From assembly GCA_002495625.1 (NCBI GenBank), contig DAGC01000012.1, positions 16,801-80,800 of the forward strand: DNA of 64,000 bases, in the 5' to 3' direction. Numbering within the stretch: position 1 is the stretch's first letter; each line of letters starts with the position of its first letter. A model generated the notes under the pieces. That model worked only from the letters and a program-made list of their open reading frames with translations. It searched no databases and had not been told where the DNA came from. The DNA is from Methanobacterium sp. UBA375 (GTDB lineage: Archaea; Methanobacteriota; Methanobacteria; Methanobacteriales; Methanobacteriaceae). Positions 50,596-58,853 of the stretch are shown piece after piece. The translations under genes were made by a program, and so were the position numbers.

Positions 50596-51549
50596 ATGAA
50601 TTTGGGTAAATCTTTAATGATTTTAGTACTTCTATTTTCAGTTTTAGGAGTTATTACTTTTGCTAATTCCTTGGCAGTTGTCTCTGCCCAGAATGAAAGT
50701 CCTGGAGGACAGACCTGGATAAATGGTTCGTCTAATGTGGGATTAACGGCATTATCTGTTACTATCCATGTTTGTATTAAAAATACCAAGGATCATGTTC
50801 AATATTTCAAGATAAGTCAAACTTATTCAGGAGGAGTTGACGGTTTTGCTGATAATCAAACCATAAATTGGAGGATAGACAATACTAATCCTACAGCAGA
50901 AACTATGATAGATACGACTAATACTGGATTACCTCAAGCAGATCTTGGTTGGAAAATCCAACCTGGAGAAACAAAAGAGGTGGAGTTTACACTTAGTGCA
51001 ATTGATCTCTTTGGTGTTAATCCTGCTTGGATTGGTAATGATGCAGCAGTAGATAATACATATTGGCCATTAATTCCAGATATGGGTTTATTTACATCAT
51101 GGTTCATGCCAAATGAGATAGAAATGTTAAATCCTGATTTAGATTTATTATCTTGGAAAGGAACATTTTCATTTACAGCTACTAATCTAGTTTCAGAGAG
51201 AACAGTGCATGGAATAATTAGGGCACCTATAGTGCCAACGGACTCTTTATTAACTTCTAGTGATCCTCAAGTAACTTTTAAAGACAAGGATATAGTTTTT
51301 GGCACTGAAATTGCTGCATGGGATGATTCTTTTGCACCTGGTGATCCCCACGGATACGTTTACACGTATGAATGGCCCATATCCGCTGATTCAAGCCCAA
51401 CTGGAACAGGACAAAACTTATTCCCAGTAACCGCTGCAAACAACACCACCACAGTACCTACTCAAAATACAGGTTCACCATATGCACTTTTAGTCATGGC
51501 AGTTATCATAATTGGTGCTGGTCTGGGATACGCTAAGTTCTTAAGGTAG
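50596..51549 (+). CDS. Exported surface protein with sortase-type C-terminal anchor
   Basis: A 317-residue protein with a signal peptide (residues 1-31: LMILVLLFSVLGVITFANSL, cleavage near VVSAQ). It then has about 250 residues of beta-rich domain (SVTIHVCIKNTKDHVQYFKI, VEFTLSAIDLFGV) containing several N-x-T sequons. The C-terminus has the sorting layout: polar TVPTQNTGSP (286-295), hydrophobic YALLVMAVIIIGAGLGYA, then K-F-L-R. TQNTG is the best candidate for the sortase recognition motif. The sortase gene begins 21 bases later. The body has no assigned fold. Anchoring to pseudomurein is inferred. Confidence 0.8.
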   Translation: MNLGKSLMILVLLFSVLGVITFANSLAVVSAQNESPGGQTWINGSSNVGLTALSVTIHVCIKNTKDHVQYFKISQTYSGGVDGFADNQTINWRIDNTNPTAETMIDTTNTGLPQADLGWKIQPGETKEVEFTLSAIDLFGVNPAWIGNDAAVDNTYWPLIPDMGLFTSWFMPNEIEMLNPDLDLLSWKGTFSFTATNLVSERTVHGIIRAPIVPTDSLLTSSDPQVTFKDKDIVFGTEIAAWDDSFAPGDPHGYVYTYEWPISADSSPTGTGQNLFPVTAANNTTTVPTQNTGSPYALLVMAVIIIGAGLGYAKFLR

Positions 51550-51569
51550 GCAATTCCAAAAATTATAGT

Positions 51570-52295
51570 ATGAAGTTTTCAACCGCAATGGTTATAGTGG
51601 GGATGTTGATCATCTCCCTCTATCTTTTAATTGAAGTAGGATACTACTCCTATTCAGTGACCAGTGACCCCAACCCCCAGGACACTCCTTATATAATCAT
51701 ACCTAAAATCGGGGTCAACCAGAGCATCAACAACCAATCCATCGATCATGGGATATACTTCGAACCCAAATCCTTCAAACCCACCAATGGGACTACCATT
51801 CTTTTTGGACATAGAACACTCCATGGATCTCCCTTTTTGAAGCTGGACCACTTACAACCAGGGGATAAAATATACGTGGAATGGCCGGGCATAGGCAACG
51901 TTACCTATTCCATGGTAAATTCAACCATAGTAGATGCCTCTTACATGATGCCGGTAGAACAGGGGAATACTCTCTTTTTAATAACCTGTTACCCCTTAGG
52001 CTCCGATAAACAGAGGCTGATCATCCAGGCAGATTATGAGACCATCACACCTTTGAATCCCGCCACGGTACAGGTGCAGAACCCCCAGGCACCCCTTGGA
52101 ATAATGCTTATCAGTCTTTTATTTGCAGGAGGCCTGATTTTAGGCCGGTTTTACCCGGTAGCCGATGATAGGATATGGATATTCATGGCCACCTTAGCTT
52201 TAACCATGCTACTGGTTTTCGCCTATTTCTATCCTGTGCCTACCGATACCCTGGAATCCGGGTTATCCCAGTTGAATTCCATGTTAGGATTTTAG
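51570..52295 (+). CDS. Sortase (class D/E-like) with C-terminal membrane helices
   Basis: A 241-residue sortase. An N-terminal helix (AMVIVGMLIISLYLLIEVGYY) is followed by the catalytic beta-barrel: IIIPKIGVNQSI, TILFGHRTLHGSPF (His81), VEQGNTLFLITCYPLG (Cys140) and SDKQRLIIQAD (Arg149). Two further membrane helices follow (ISLLFAGGLILGRFYP and WIFMATLALTMLLVFAYFYP), unusual for bacterial sortases, so the enzyme would be anchored at both ends. It should cleave the C-terminal sorting signal of the protein encoded just upstream and attach it to the wall. Catalytic residues are complete. Substrate pairing is by adjacency. Confidence 0.9.
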   Translation: MKFSTAMVIVGMLIISLYLLIEVGYYSYSVTSDPNPQDTPYIIIPKIGVNQSINNQSIDHGIYFEPKSFKPTNGTTILFGHRTLHGSPFLKLDHLQPGDKIYVEWPGIGNVTYSMVNSTIVDASYMMPVEQGNTLFLITCYPLGSDKQRLIIQADYETITPLNPATVQVQNPQAPLGIMLISLLFAGGLILGRFYPVADDRIWIFMATLALTMLLVFAYFYPVPTDTLESGLSQLNSMLGF

Positions 52296-52351
52296 TCCTA
52301 GAATTTAATGAGATTTGAAAATTGATTTAACAAATCTAAGGAGATAATAAA

Positions 52352-52720
52352 ATGGACGTAGATGAGAAATACTTTAACAACATCTCCCACAGGGAAAGAG
52401 CAATATTTGAAGGTGGAATAACTATGGGGGCCCTTTTCCATCAATTTGATGGAACACCCGTTAATTTAAAGTCTGTCAAATCTCTGGAGGAAGCCATGGA
52501 GAAGGCCATGGAACTCCAACCCTGTGTAGATAAAGTTGAAGTAACCATTAACCGTGATATGCTCCAAGATATAGAAAATGAATATGAATACACCTCTTTA
52601 AATGGGAATATGTTGGATGTGAAGGTTGTTTCCGTATTTGGAGATAGTAAAGCGGTTATAAGGATGAAATTCATGGAAGAGCTTGATTATCCCCTGATGT
52701 ATGTGGAAGAAGTTGATTAA
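52352..52720 (+). CDS. mptD: Archaeal dihydroneopterin aldolase MptD
   Basis: A 122-residue protein of the DUF372/MptD family, which converts 7,8-dihydroneopterin to 6-hydroxymethyl-dihydropterin for methanopterin. Diagnostic is ISHRERAIFEGGITMGALFH, followed by QFDGTPVNLKSVKSLEEAME, then ALPC-like AMELQPCVDKVEVTINRDML, KVVSVFGDSKAVIRMKFMEE and LDYPLMYVEEVD. Length is normal. ATG follows AAGGAGATAATAA, a strong SD. It stands apart from other pterin genes and is followed by an unrelated membrane protein. Confidence 0.9.
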   Translation: MDVDEKYFNNISHRERAIFEGGITMGALFHQFDGTPVNLKSVKSLEEAMEKAMELQPCVDKVEVTINRDMLQDIENEYEYTSLNGNMLDVKVVSVFGDSKAVIRMKFMEELDYPLMYVEEVD

Positions 52721-52816
52721 ATTAAGATTAGGTGGATATGGCTGAATTATATTAAGAAGTATCTCTATAATATAATACAGGAACTTGGAACTCACTTAAA
52801 TAAACGGAGGGATCGA

Positions 52817-53179
52817 ATGGTAAAATGGGGACCAGTGATTGTTGGTTTTATTCTAGGAATAATACTTGCAAATTTATTTGCAATGGCCGGCCTATGGGGT
52901 GGTGCGAATTTAGGACTCTTCATAGCCGGATTAATAGTAGGATACTGGGTGCATGAAGGCATCCTGGGCGGCCTGTGGAATGCCACAGTAGCCGGGGCTT
53001 TCGGAGCTATAGTTCTAGCAATACTATTTATTATCGCCGGAACGATATTCGGCGGCCTGGCAGGATTAGCAGCCGGCCTGGTAACCGGAATAACTTTAGT
53101 TATAGCCGCATTAATTGTCAACATAATCTCTATGGGCATCGGCGGAGCCATCGGTGGATTGATCAGTGGTAGCGACTGA
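52817..53179 (+). CDS. Small glycine-rich membrane protein (DUF5518-like)
   Basis: A 120-residue protein made almost wholly of hydrophobic, glycine-rich helices (GFILGIILANLFAMAGLW, GLFIAGLIVGYWVHEGIL, AIVLAILFIIAGTIFGGLAG, LVIAALIVNIISMGIGGAI). It resembles DUF5518, common and often multicopy in Methanobacteriales, function unknown. The run of small residues suggests tight helix packing or oligomer formation. ATG after GGAGGGATCGA is well supported. A short GAAG-AAA-CTTC hairpin and eight T follow the stop. Confidence 0.82.
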   Translation: MVKWGPVIVGFILGIILANLFAMAGLWGGANLGLFIAGLIVGYWVHEGILGGLWNATVAGAFGAIVLAILFIIAGTIFGGLAGLAAGLVTGITLVIAALIVNIISMGIGGAIGGLISGSD

Positions 53180-53196
53180 AGAAACTTCTTTTTTTT
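53178..53196 (+). terminator. Hairpin plus T-run terminator
   Basis: GAAG-AAA-CTTC (53178-53188) is followed directly by eight T (53189-53196), right at the DUF5518-like stop. The short stem is weak, but the T-run alone is enough for archaeal termination. Confidence 0.45.
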
Positions 53197-53282
53197 AAAA
53201 AACCTAATTTCTTTTTTTATTTTATTTCCATAATTTTTATTTTTCCATAAAATTATCTACTCATTTAAACAGATAATTGTAC

Positions 53283-53660
53283 ATGACTACTAACCCTAAA
53301 ATCGAGAAATTATTTTCTAATTATAGAGAGTATATGGGTGAAAGTCCGGGAGGTTTTTTAGGTCTCTTGAATCCTGAAAATCTAGAAATAGGCGACCCAA
53401 AATCTCTTGGAAAGGAAATGCGAATAGGATCAGGCATATTAGAGAGTGGAATTAATGGGATGCATTTCAAACCCATGGAACTCGAAAAAGGAAAAGCTGG
53501 TTCAAGACTTAAAGAAGCCGTGAGAATATATGGCTTGATGGGAGAAGAAATAGAACAGATGACTGAAAATCAACCAAAAGACTATCATCTGTATGTAATC
53601 GCCATACTCATTGATATAACGTCTTCTTTGTTAAACCACATAGAGATATCACAGGAATAA
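53283..53660 (+). CDS. Unassigned 125-residue protein
   Basis: I do not recognise this soluble protein. It has an N-terminal segment (KIEKLFSNYREYMGESPGGF), a mid part (LGKEMRIGSGILESGINGMH, MELEKGKAGSRLKEAVRIYG) and a hydrophobic C-terminal helix (YHLYVIAILIDITSSLLNHI) that may pack in a helical bundle. There are no cysteines or histidine clusters. The start is ATG 53283, with TTG two codons earlier as alternative; an SD is lacking, so the mRNA may be leaderless. It precedes the convergent rubrerythrin gene; no link to it is apparent. Confidence 0.65.
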   Translation: MTTNPKIEKLFSNYREYMGESPGGFLGLLNPENLEIGDPKSLGKEMRIGSGILESGINGMHFKPMELEKGKAGSRLKEAVRIYGLMGEEIEQMTENQPKDYHLYVIAILIDITSSLLNHIEISQE

Positions 53661-53689
53661 AAAAAATTAAAAAATTTAATTAAAGAAAA

Positions 53690-54181
53690 TCAGTCAATCA
53701 GTACAAATTCTTTCTTAGGAGCTCCACAAACCGGACAGATATCAGGGGCTTCCTTTTCCACGGTGTTTCCACAGAAATTACAGACGTAGTAGCTGGTCTC
53801 TACGTTTTCTCCCAGAGTCTCTAGAGCCTTTATGTATAGGCCGGCGTGGATTTTTTCCACCTTGTTGGCCACATCAAAGGTCCAGGTGGCTGCCTCTTCA
53901 CCAGCTTCTTTTGCTTCTTCAATAAAACTTGGGTACATTTCAGTAAATTCTTCAGTCTCGCCGTTTATAGCTTCTTTGAGGTTTTCCTCAGTATTTCCTA
54001 TACCATTCATCACCGTGAGGTGGTTGTGGGCGTGTACAGTTTCTGCGGCAGCTGCAGCACGGAATAACCTTGCAACTTGATGAAAACCTTCTTCATCTGC
54101 TTTCTTTGCGAAGGCCAGATATTTTCGGTTGGCCTGTGATTCACCGGCAAATGCTTCCTTTAAATTATTCAACGTACTCAT
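53690..54181 (-). CDS. Rubrerythrin
   Basis: A 163-residue rubrerythrin that reduces hydrogen peroxide. The diiron ferritin-like domain (residues 1-125) has the Glu ligands in LKEAFAGESQANRKYLAFAK, AAAAAETVHAHNHLTVM, AINGETEEFTEMYPSFIEEA and VEKIHAGLYIKAL. The C-terminal rubredoxin domain has YYVCNFCGNTVEKEAPDICP with CPVCGAPKKEF. Full length. The start lies after GGGAGGATAAAAAAA. In an obligate anaerobe it is part of the oxygen-stress defence; the neighbouring carboxymuconolactone-decarboxylase-like gene on the same strand may belong with it. Confidence 0.95.
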   Translation of the reverse strand: MSTLNNLKEAFAGESQANRKYLAFAKKADEEGFHQVARLFRAAAAAETVHAHNHLTVMNGIGNTEENLKEAINGETEEFTEMYPSFIEEAKEAGEEAATWTFDVANKVEKIHAGLYIKALETLGENVETSYYVCNFCGNTVEKEAPDICPVCGAPKKEFVLID

Positions 54182-54283
54182 TTTTTTTATCCTCCCAAAA
54201 TAATAAGCAAACTAATGGTGAATATACATTGGTTTAAAAACATTATTAAATTTACCATTAAATTAATCAACCTCTCAAAGGTT

Positions 54284-54658
54284 TCATAAATTTTCAAACT
54301 CTTCAAAAACCCTTAAGGATTTGGCCAGAGCATCAGTTTCTGCAATGGCAGAACCTAACAATATAGCCAGATGCAGTTGATCGTTGGTGGCTCCAAACTC
54401 CTTAGCCACTTTAAGATGTGTTAATAGACAATGGTCAGCACCCAATGCAGATGCAGCCCCTATGGATATGAATTCTTTAGATAAAGGCGGTAAAGATTCA
54501 CCGGTCATTAGAACATCTAATTTATCATAATATGCCTTCAGTGCAGCCGGATTCTTGGATAATACCTGAAAGATCTTGGGTACAAAACCAAAATAACTCT
54601 CAATACTATCTAATATGACATTTACTTCAATATCTTCATTTTGTTCGTCCGTATTCAT
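54284..54658 (-). CDS. Carboxymuconolactone decarboxylase / AhpD-like protein
   Basis: A 124-residue helical protein of the CMD/AhpD family. The family region is LSKEFISIGAASALGADHCL and LTHLKVAKEFGATNDQLHLA, followed by ILLGSAIAETDALAKSL. AhpD-type disulfide reductases carry CX2CX3H; here only the second Cys (C77) and His (H81) are present and the first is alanine (A74), so a classic disulfide reductase reaction is unlikely. SD GGGAGGAATTTAAG precedes the ATG. It lies upstream of rubrerythrin on the same strand but with a separate 100-base leader. Confidence 0.85.
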   Translation of the reverse strand: MNTDEQNEDIEVNVILDSIESYFGFVPKIFQVLSKNPAALKAYYDKLDVLMTGESLPPLSKEFISIGAASALGADHCLLTHLKVAKEFGATNDQLHLAILLGSAIAETDALAKSLRVFEEFENL

Positions 54659-54783
54659 CTTAAATTCCTCCCAATTGTATTATTATGTCCAACAGAAAAA
54701 AGAATACATTTTTTATAATTAGACAATAAAACATGAACAACTAATATTGAATATTAAAATACAACATCATAAGGGTAACGAAG

Positions 54784-54996
54784 ATGATAACCGTTAACGA
54801 AAACTTATGTAAGGGATGTAACCTGTGCACAGAATTCTGTCCCCAAAAGGTGTATAAGGAATCGGAAAAACTGGGAAAGAAGGGAATCCACGTCCCAGTC
54901 CCGGTGGACGAGGAAAAGTGCAAAAAATGCGGGTTATGTGCCTTAATGTGTCCAGATCAGGCGATAAGAGTTGATGAGGAGGACAACGATGAGTGA
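54784..54996 (+). CDS. korD: 2-oxoglutarate:ferredoxin oxidoreductase, delta (ferredoxin) subunit
   Basis: A 70-residue 2x[4Fe-4S] protein with CKGCNLCTEFCP near the N-terminus and CKKCGLCALMCPDQAIRVDE near the C-terminus, both with complete cysteine sets. It serves the electron exit of the KorDABC enzyme. It starts the operon: an AT-rich leader with TATA-like sequence lies upstream, and korA begins eight bases before its stop. The ATG follows GGTAACGAAG. This four-subunit set differs in domain layout from the two other oxidoreductases in the window. Confidence 0.92.
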   Translation: MITVNENLCKGCNLCTEFCPQKVYKESEKLGKKGIHVPVPVDEEKCKKCGLCALMCPDQAIRVDEEDNDE

Positions 54997-56116
54997 ACAA
55001 TTTTTTATACAGGGCAACGAAGCCTGCGCCCGGGGAGCAATCGAAGCCGGCTGCCGGTTCTTCGCAGGATACCCCATAACCCCTTCAACCGAGATAGCAG
55101 AGGATATGGCCCTCTTCCTGCCTAAAAATGGAGGATCATTCATCCAGATGGAAGATGAAATCTCAGCACTGGGAGCAGTAATCGGAGCAGTGTGGACCGG
55201 TCAAAAGGGAATGACCGCCACTTCTGGGCCGGGATTTTCCCTGATGCAGGAGCATATTGGATACGCGGCAATGACCGAAACACCACTGGTCATCGTGAAC
55301 ATGCAGAGAGGTTCACCCTCCACCGGACAGCCCACCATGGCTTCCCAGAGCGATATGATGCAGGCCAGATGGGGATCCCACGGAGACTATGAAATAATAG
55401 CCCTATCACCATCATCTGTCCAGGAGTGCTTCGACTTTACTGTGGAGGCATTCAACCTGGCAGAAAAATACAGGGTCCCCGTCATGGTCATGAGCGATGA
55501 AATAGTGGGGCACATGCGGGAGAAAATCACCATCCCAGAAGAAGTGGAGATAATCTACCGCCAGATGCCCGAAGAAGGCCCGGAAACATTTCTACCATTT
55601 AAAGCCCCACAAAACGGGACTTCACCAATGCCCGCCTTCGGAGACGGGTACAAAATGCACATAACCGGACTCACCCATGACGAAAGGGGATACCCCGATG
55701 CATCAAACCCAGAAACACATTCTAAACTGGTAACCAGACTCTGCAATAAAATCCGTCAACATACAGATGAGATAGCAAGGATTGAAAAGGGCTTCACAGA
55801 AGACGCCGAGATAATAATCCTGTCCTATGGGGCCCCAGCAAGGTCGGTCATAACCGCGGTTAAAAATGCCCGAGAAGAGGATATTAAGGTAGGATTTATA
55901 AAATTAGATATAGTATGGCCATTTCCAGAAAACTTAATTAAAGAAGCAGCGGCGGGCGCCAAAAAAGTGGTCGTGGTTGAGATGAACCTGGGACAGATAT
56001 ATTACGAAACAGAAAGAGTACTCCGGGATAAGCAAGTGGAACTCCTACCCAAGATCGGAGGAGAAATGCACCTCCCCACGGAGATAATGGATAAAATTAA
56101 GGATATGTCCGACTAG
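54989..56116 (+). CDS. korA: 2-oxoglutarate:ferredoxin oxidoreductase, alpha subunit
   Basis: A 375-residue alpha chain. Motifs: FIQGNEACARGAIEAGCRFF, AGYPITPSTEIAEDMALFLP, IQMEDEISALGAVIGAVWTG, TATSGPGFSLMQEHIGYAAM, QRGSPSTGQPTMASQSDMMQ and the C-terminal VITAVKNAREEDIKVGFIKL. Start is ATG 54989 with GAGGAGGACAACG before it; an in-frame ATG at 54971 lacks an SD. The overlap with korD and the following korB, korC and sucC define a single operon. Assignment to 2-oxoglutarate comes from the neighbouring succinyl-CoA synthetase gene. Confidence 0.93.
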   Translation: MSEQFFIQGNEACARGAIEAGCRFFAGYPITPSTEIAEDMALFLPKNGGSFIQMEDEISALGAVIGAVWTGQKGMTATSGPGFSLMQEHIGYAAMTETPLVIVNMQRGSPSTGQPTMASQSDMMQARWGSHGDYEIIALSPSSVQECFDFTVEAFNLAEKYRVPVMVMSDEIVGHMREKITIPEEVEIIYRQMPEEGPETFLPFKAPQNGTSPMPAFGDGYKMHITGLTHDERGYPDASNPETHSKLVTRLCNKIRQHTDEIARIEKGFTEDAEIIILSYGAPARSVITAVKNAREEDIKVGFIKLDIVWPFPENLIKEAAAGAKKVVVVEMNLGQIYYETERVLRDKQVELLPKIGGEMHLPTEIMDKIKDMSD

Positions 56117-56189
56117 GGTTTTATAAGATTAAAATTAGGGATTTTGTAAGATTAAAAAATTCATAAAAAGTAGAGGAGAGAAAAATAAA

Positions 56190-57053
56190 ATGGTCAAAGG
56201 GGAAAGTCCTTTCATGAAATACCTACGCAGAGACAGACTTCCCACCATCTTCTGCGCAGGATGTGGAAACGGAATAGTCATGAATACCTTCTTCAACGGC
56301 ATGGAGATGGCGGAAGTTGACTTCGATAACCTGATACTGGTATCGGGTATAGGATGCTCCAGCCGCATACCAGGATATGTAGCGTGTGACTCACTGCACA
56401 CCACCCACGGTAGGCCTATAAGCTTTGCCACCGGGATTAAACTGGCAAACCCAGAGCATGACGTGGCGGTATTCAGTGGTGACGGTGATGCAGCGGCTAT
56501 AGGTGGAAACCACCTCATACACGGAGCCCGGAGAAACATAGACATAACCGTAGTATGTATCAATAACAGCATCTACGGTATGACCGGTGGCCAGATCAGC
56601 CCCACCTCACCCAAGGGAAGCTACGGAACCACCGCACCTTACGGGGCATTAGAAAGGCCATTTAGCCTGGCCGATTTGGTAACTGCAGCCGGAGGGACCT
56701 ACGTGGCCCGATGGACAACAGCTCACCCCATACAGCTTTCTAAAGCCATCAAATATGGGCTGCAAAATAAGGGATTCTCATTCATCGAGGTCATCTCCCA
56801 GTGCCCCACCTACTACGGGCGTAAAAACAAGTTAAGAAGCCCCATAGATATGCTTAACTGGATGAAAGAGTCCAGCATCAACAAAAGAAGGGCGGATAAG
56901 ATGGAAGAGGAAGAACTCCAGGAAAAAATTATAGTAGGGGAGTTCCAGAAGAAACCAGAACCAGAATTCACTGAAAAGTTATGTAAACTGCTGGAAGAGC
57001 AGTGCGTGACTGGAAAACCCACCGCCATAAGATCAGCCTACCAGGAGGACTGA
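56190..57053 (+). CDS. korB: 2-oxoglutarate:ferredoxin oxidoreductase, beta subunit
   Basis: A 287-residue ThDP-binding beta chain: LPTIFCAGCGNGIVMNTFFN (cluster cysteines), VSGIGCSSRIPGYVACDSLH, VFSGDGDAAAIGGNHLIHGA (metal/ThDP loop), VCINNSIYGMTGGQISPTSP and FIEVISQCPTYYGRKNKL. The full Cys set for a [4Fe-4S] cluster is present. It follows korA by 73 bases with GAGGAGAG upstream. korC begins three bases after its stop. Function as the 2-oxoglutarate synthase fits the incomplete reductive TCA route of methanogens. Confidence 0.94.
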   Translation: MVKGESPFMKYLRRDRLPTIFCAGCGNGIVMNTFFNGMEMAEVDFDNLILVSGIGCSSRIPGYVACDSLHTTHGRPISFATGIKLANPEHDVAVFSGDGDAAAIGGNHLIHGARRNIDITVVCINNSIYGMTGGQISPTSPKGSYGTTAPYGALERPFSLADLVTAAGGTYVARWTTAHPIQLSKAIKYGLQNKGFSFIEVISQCPTYYGRKNKLRSPIDMLNWMKESSINKRRADKMEEEELQEKIIVGEFQKKPEPEFTEKLCKLLEEQCVTGKPTAIRSAYQED

Positions 57054-57056
57054 AAA

Positions 57057-57605
57057 TTGCGTAAAGATATAAGAATAGCAGGATTCGGCGGCCAGGGAAT
57101 CATACTGGCAGGAATTGTTATTGGAAAGGCAGCAGCACTTCATGATAATTTAAACGCCGTTCAGACCCAATCTTACGGTCCAGAAGCCAGGGGAGGAGCT
57201 TCTAAAACGGAAGTGGTTATCAGTGATGAGAAGATAGACTATCCCAAGGTACAGAGACCGGACATATTTGTGGCCCTCTCACAGGCAGGTTTAGACGCAT
57301 ATCTGCATGATTTAAAGGATGGAGGTATCTTAATCATCGATCCGGACATGATAAAAGAGGAAGAATTACTCCCCTTCGTGGAGGAACATGACATAAAGCT
57401 TTACAAAGCCCCGGTGACCAGGACGGCTGTGGAAAAAATAGGACTGAAGATAGTGGCCAATATAGTGATGATTGGAGCCATCACCAGGATGACCAAGGTC
57501 ATATCTGAAGAAGCAGCCCGTCAGGCGGTGGCAGAAAGCGTGCCTCCCGGAACTGAAAAGAAAAACCTGGAGGCCTTTGAGGCCGGAGCGGAACTGGCAG
57601 GATGA
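57057..57605 (+). CDS. korC: 2-oxoglutarate:ferredoxin oxidoreductase, gamma subunit
   Basis: A 182-residue gamma chain: DIRIAGFGGQGIILAGIVIG, AVQTQSYGPEARGGASKTEV, DIFVALSQAGLDAYLHDLKD and IGLKIVANIVMIGAITRMTK. It starts at TTG three bases after korB, preceded by GGAGGACTGAAA. The gamma chain completes the CoA-binding side of the active site. In the two other oxidoreductases of the window the same domain is fused, to alpha in one and to beta in the other, so this is the fully split version. Confidence 0.92.
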   Translation: MRKDIRIAGFGGQGIILAGIVIGKAAALHDNLNAVQTQSYGPEARGGASKTEVVISDEKIDYPKVQRPDIFVALSQAGLDAYLHDLKDGGILIIDPDMIKEEELLPFVEEHDIKLYKAPVTRTAVEKIGLKIVANIVMIGAITRMTKVISEEAARQAVAESVPPGTEKKNLEAFEAGAELAG

Positions 57606-57652
57606 AATAGGCGTAAGAGGCTCGACATGAAGGCATCAAGGGAGAATAAATC

Positions 57653-58759
57653 ATGAAACTATTCGAATACCAGGCAAAGGAACTGTTTAAAAAGAACGGC
57701 ATACCTGTACCTGAAAGCAGGCTTGCAAAGACAGCAGAAGAAGCAGAAAAAATAGCCGCAGAAATGAACATACCTTTAGCCCTTAAATCCCAGGTTTTAG
57801 TAGGCGGAAGAGGGAAAGCAGGTGGGATAAAATTCACAGACAACCCATCCCAGGCGAAAGAACTAGTACAAGAGCTATTAAAACTGGAGATAAAGGGAGA
57901 ACAAGTTGATAGTATACTATTAGAGGAGAAACTCAACATAGAATCCGAGTTCTATGTTAGTGTGGTCCTGGATCGCTCGGCTAAAAAGCCCCTGATAATG
58001 GCCAGCACCCAGGGCGGTATGGACATCGAGCAGGTCGCCCGGGAAACCCCTGAAAAACTGATAAAATATCATGTGAATCCCTTGGAAGAGTTCCTACCCT
58101 ACCAGGCCCGGGAGATAGCCATCAAAATGGGTGTCCCCAACCAATTAATATCCAGGGTGGGGGGGTTCATCTGGAAACTATTCACCGTCTTCAGTAAATA
58201 TGATGCTACCATAGCCGAGATAAATCCCCTGATAGTTACACCAGAGGGAGTTATCGCCGCCGATGGTAAATTCGAAATAGACGATGATGCACTCTACCGA
58301 CAGAGAGACCTGGTCGGCCTGGCAGCTGAGAAAAAGGATGAATTTGCCTATGTGAAACTCGATGGAGACATCGCCGTAATTGGAAATGGAGCAGGACTCA
58401 CCCTGAGCGGTATGGATATGCTTAAACTCTACGGTGGAAAGCCCGCCACCTTTTTAGACATAGGTGGGGGAGCATCCCAGGAGAACATAGCCCGTGCACT
58501 TAACCTGGTCATATCCAACCCACAGGTAAAGGTGGTTTTCCTCAACGTCTTGGGTGGTATAACCCGGGCCGATGATGTGGCCAATGGAGTGGTTAAGGTA
58601 CTTAAAGAATCAGACCGCGAAGTCCCGTTGGTTATCCGGCTTACCGGGACCAATGAAGAAGAAGGACAACGTATCCTCACTGAAGCTGGTGTATCCTTCG
58701 AAACTTCCATGGAAGCCGCGGCAGAGAAGGCCGTGGAGATTGCTGAGAATTTAAGTTAG
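57653..58759 (+). CDS. sucC: Succinyl-CoA synthetase, beta subunit
   Basis: A 368-residue ADP/GDP-forming ligase subunit. The ATP-grasp domain covers residues 1-235 (MKLFEYQAKELFKKNGIPVP, LKSQVLVGGRGKAGGIKFTD, AEINPLIVTPEGVIAADGKF). The CoA-ligase domain follows (NGAGLTLSGMDMLKLYGGKP, FLDIGGGASQENIARALNLV, FLNVLGGITRADDVANGVVK, IRLTGTNEEEGQRILTEAGV). It forms succinyl-CoA for KorABCD to carboxylate reductively to 2-oxoglutarate. The partner sucD is not in the window. It is the last gene of the operon, 47 bases after korC. Confidence 0.95.
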   Translation: MKLFEYQAKELFKKNGIPVPESRLAKTAEEAEKIAAEMNIPLALKSQVLVGGRGKAGGIKFTDNPSQAKELVQELLKLEIKGEQVDSILLEEKLNIESEFYVSVVLDRSAKKPLIMASTQGGMDIEQVARETPEKLIKYHVNPLEEFLPYQAREIAIKMGVPNQLISRVGGFIWKLFTVFSKYDATIAEINPLIVTPEGVIAADGKFEIDDDALYRQRDLVGLAAEKKDEFAYVKLDGDIAVIGNGAGLTLSGMDMLKLYGGKPATFLDIGGGASQENIARALNLVISNPQVKVVFLNVLGGITRADDVANGVVKVLKESDREVPLVIRLTGTNEEEGQRILTEAGVSFETSMEAAAEKAVEIAENLS

Positions 58760-58853
58760 AATATAACTGGAAAAATAGAATTTTATTTATTTAATCTTTA
58801 AGGAAATAAAAAAAGAATTGGGAAACCCACAGATTTCCAACATCAGTTTTATT

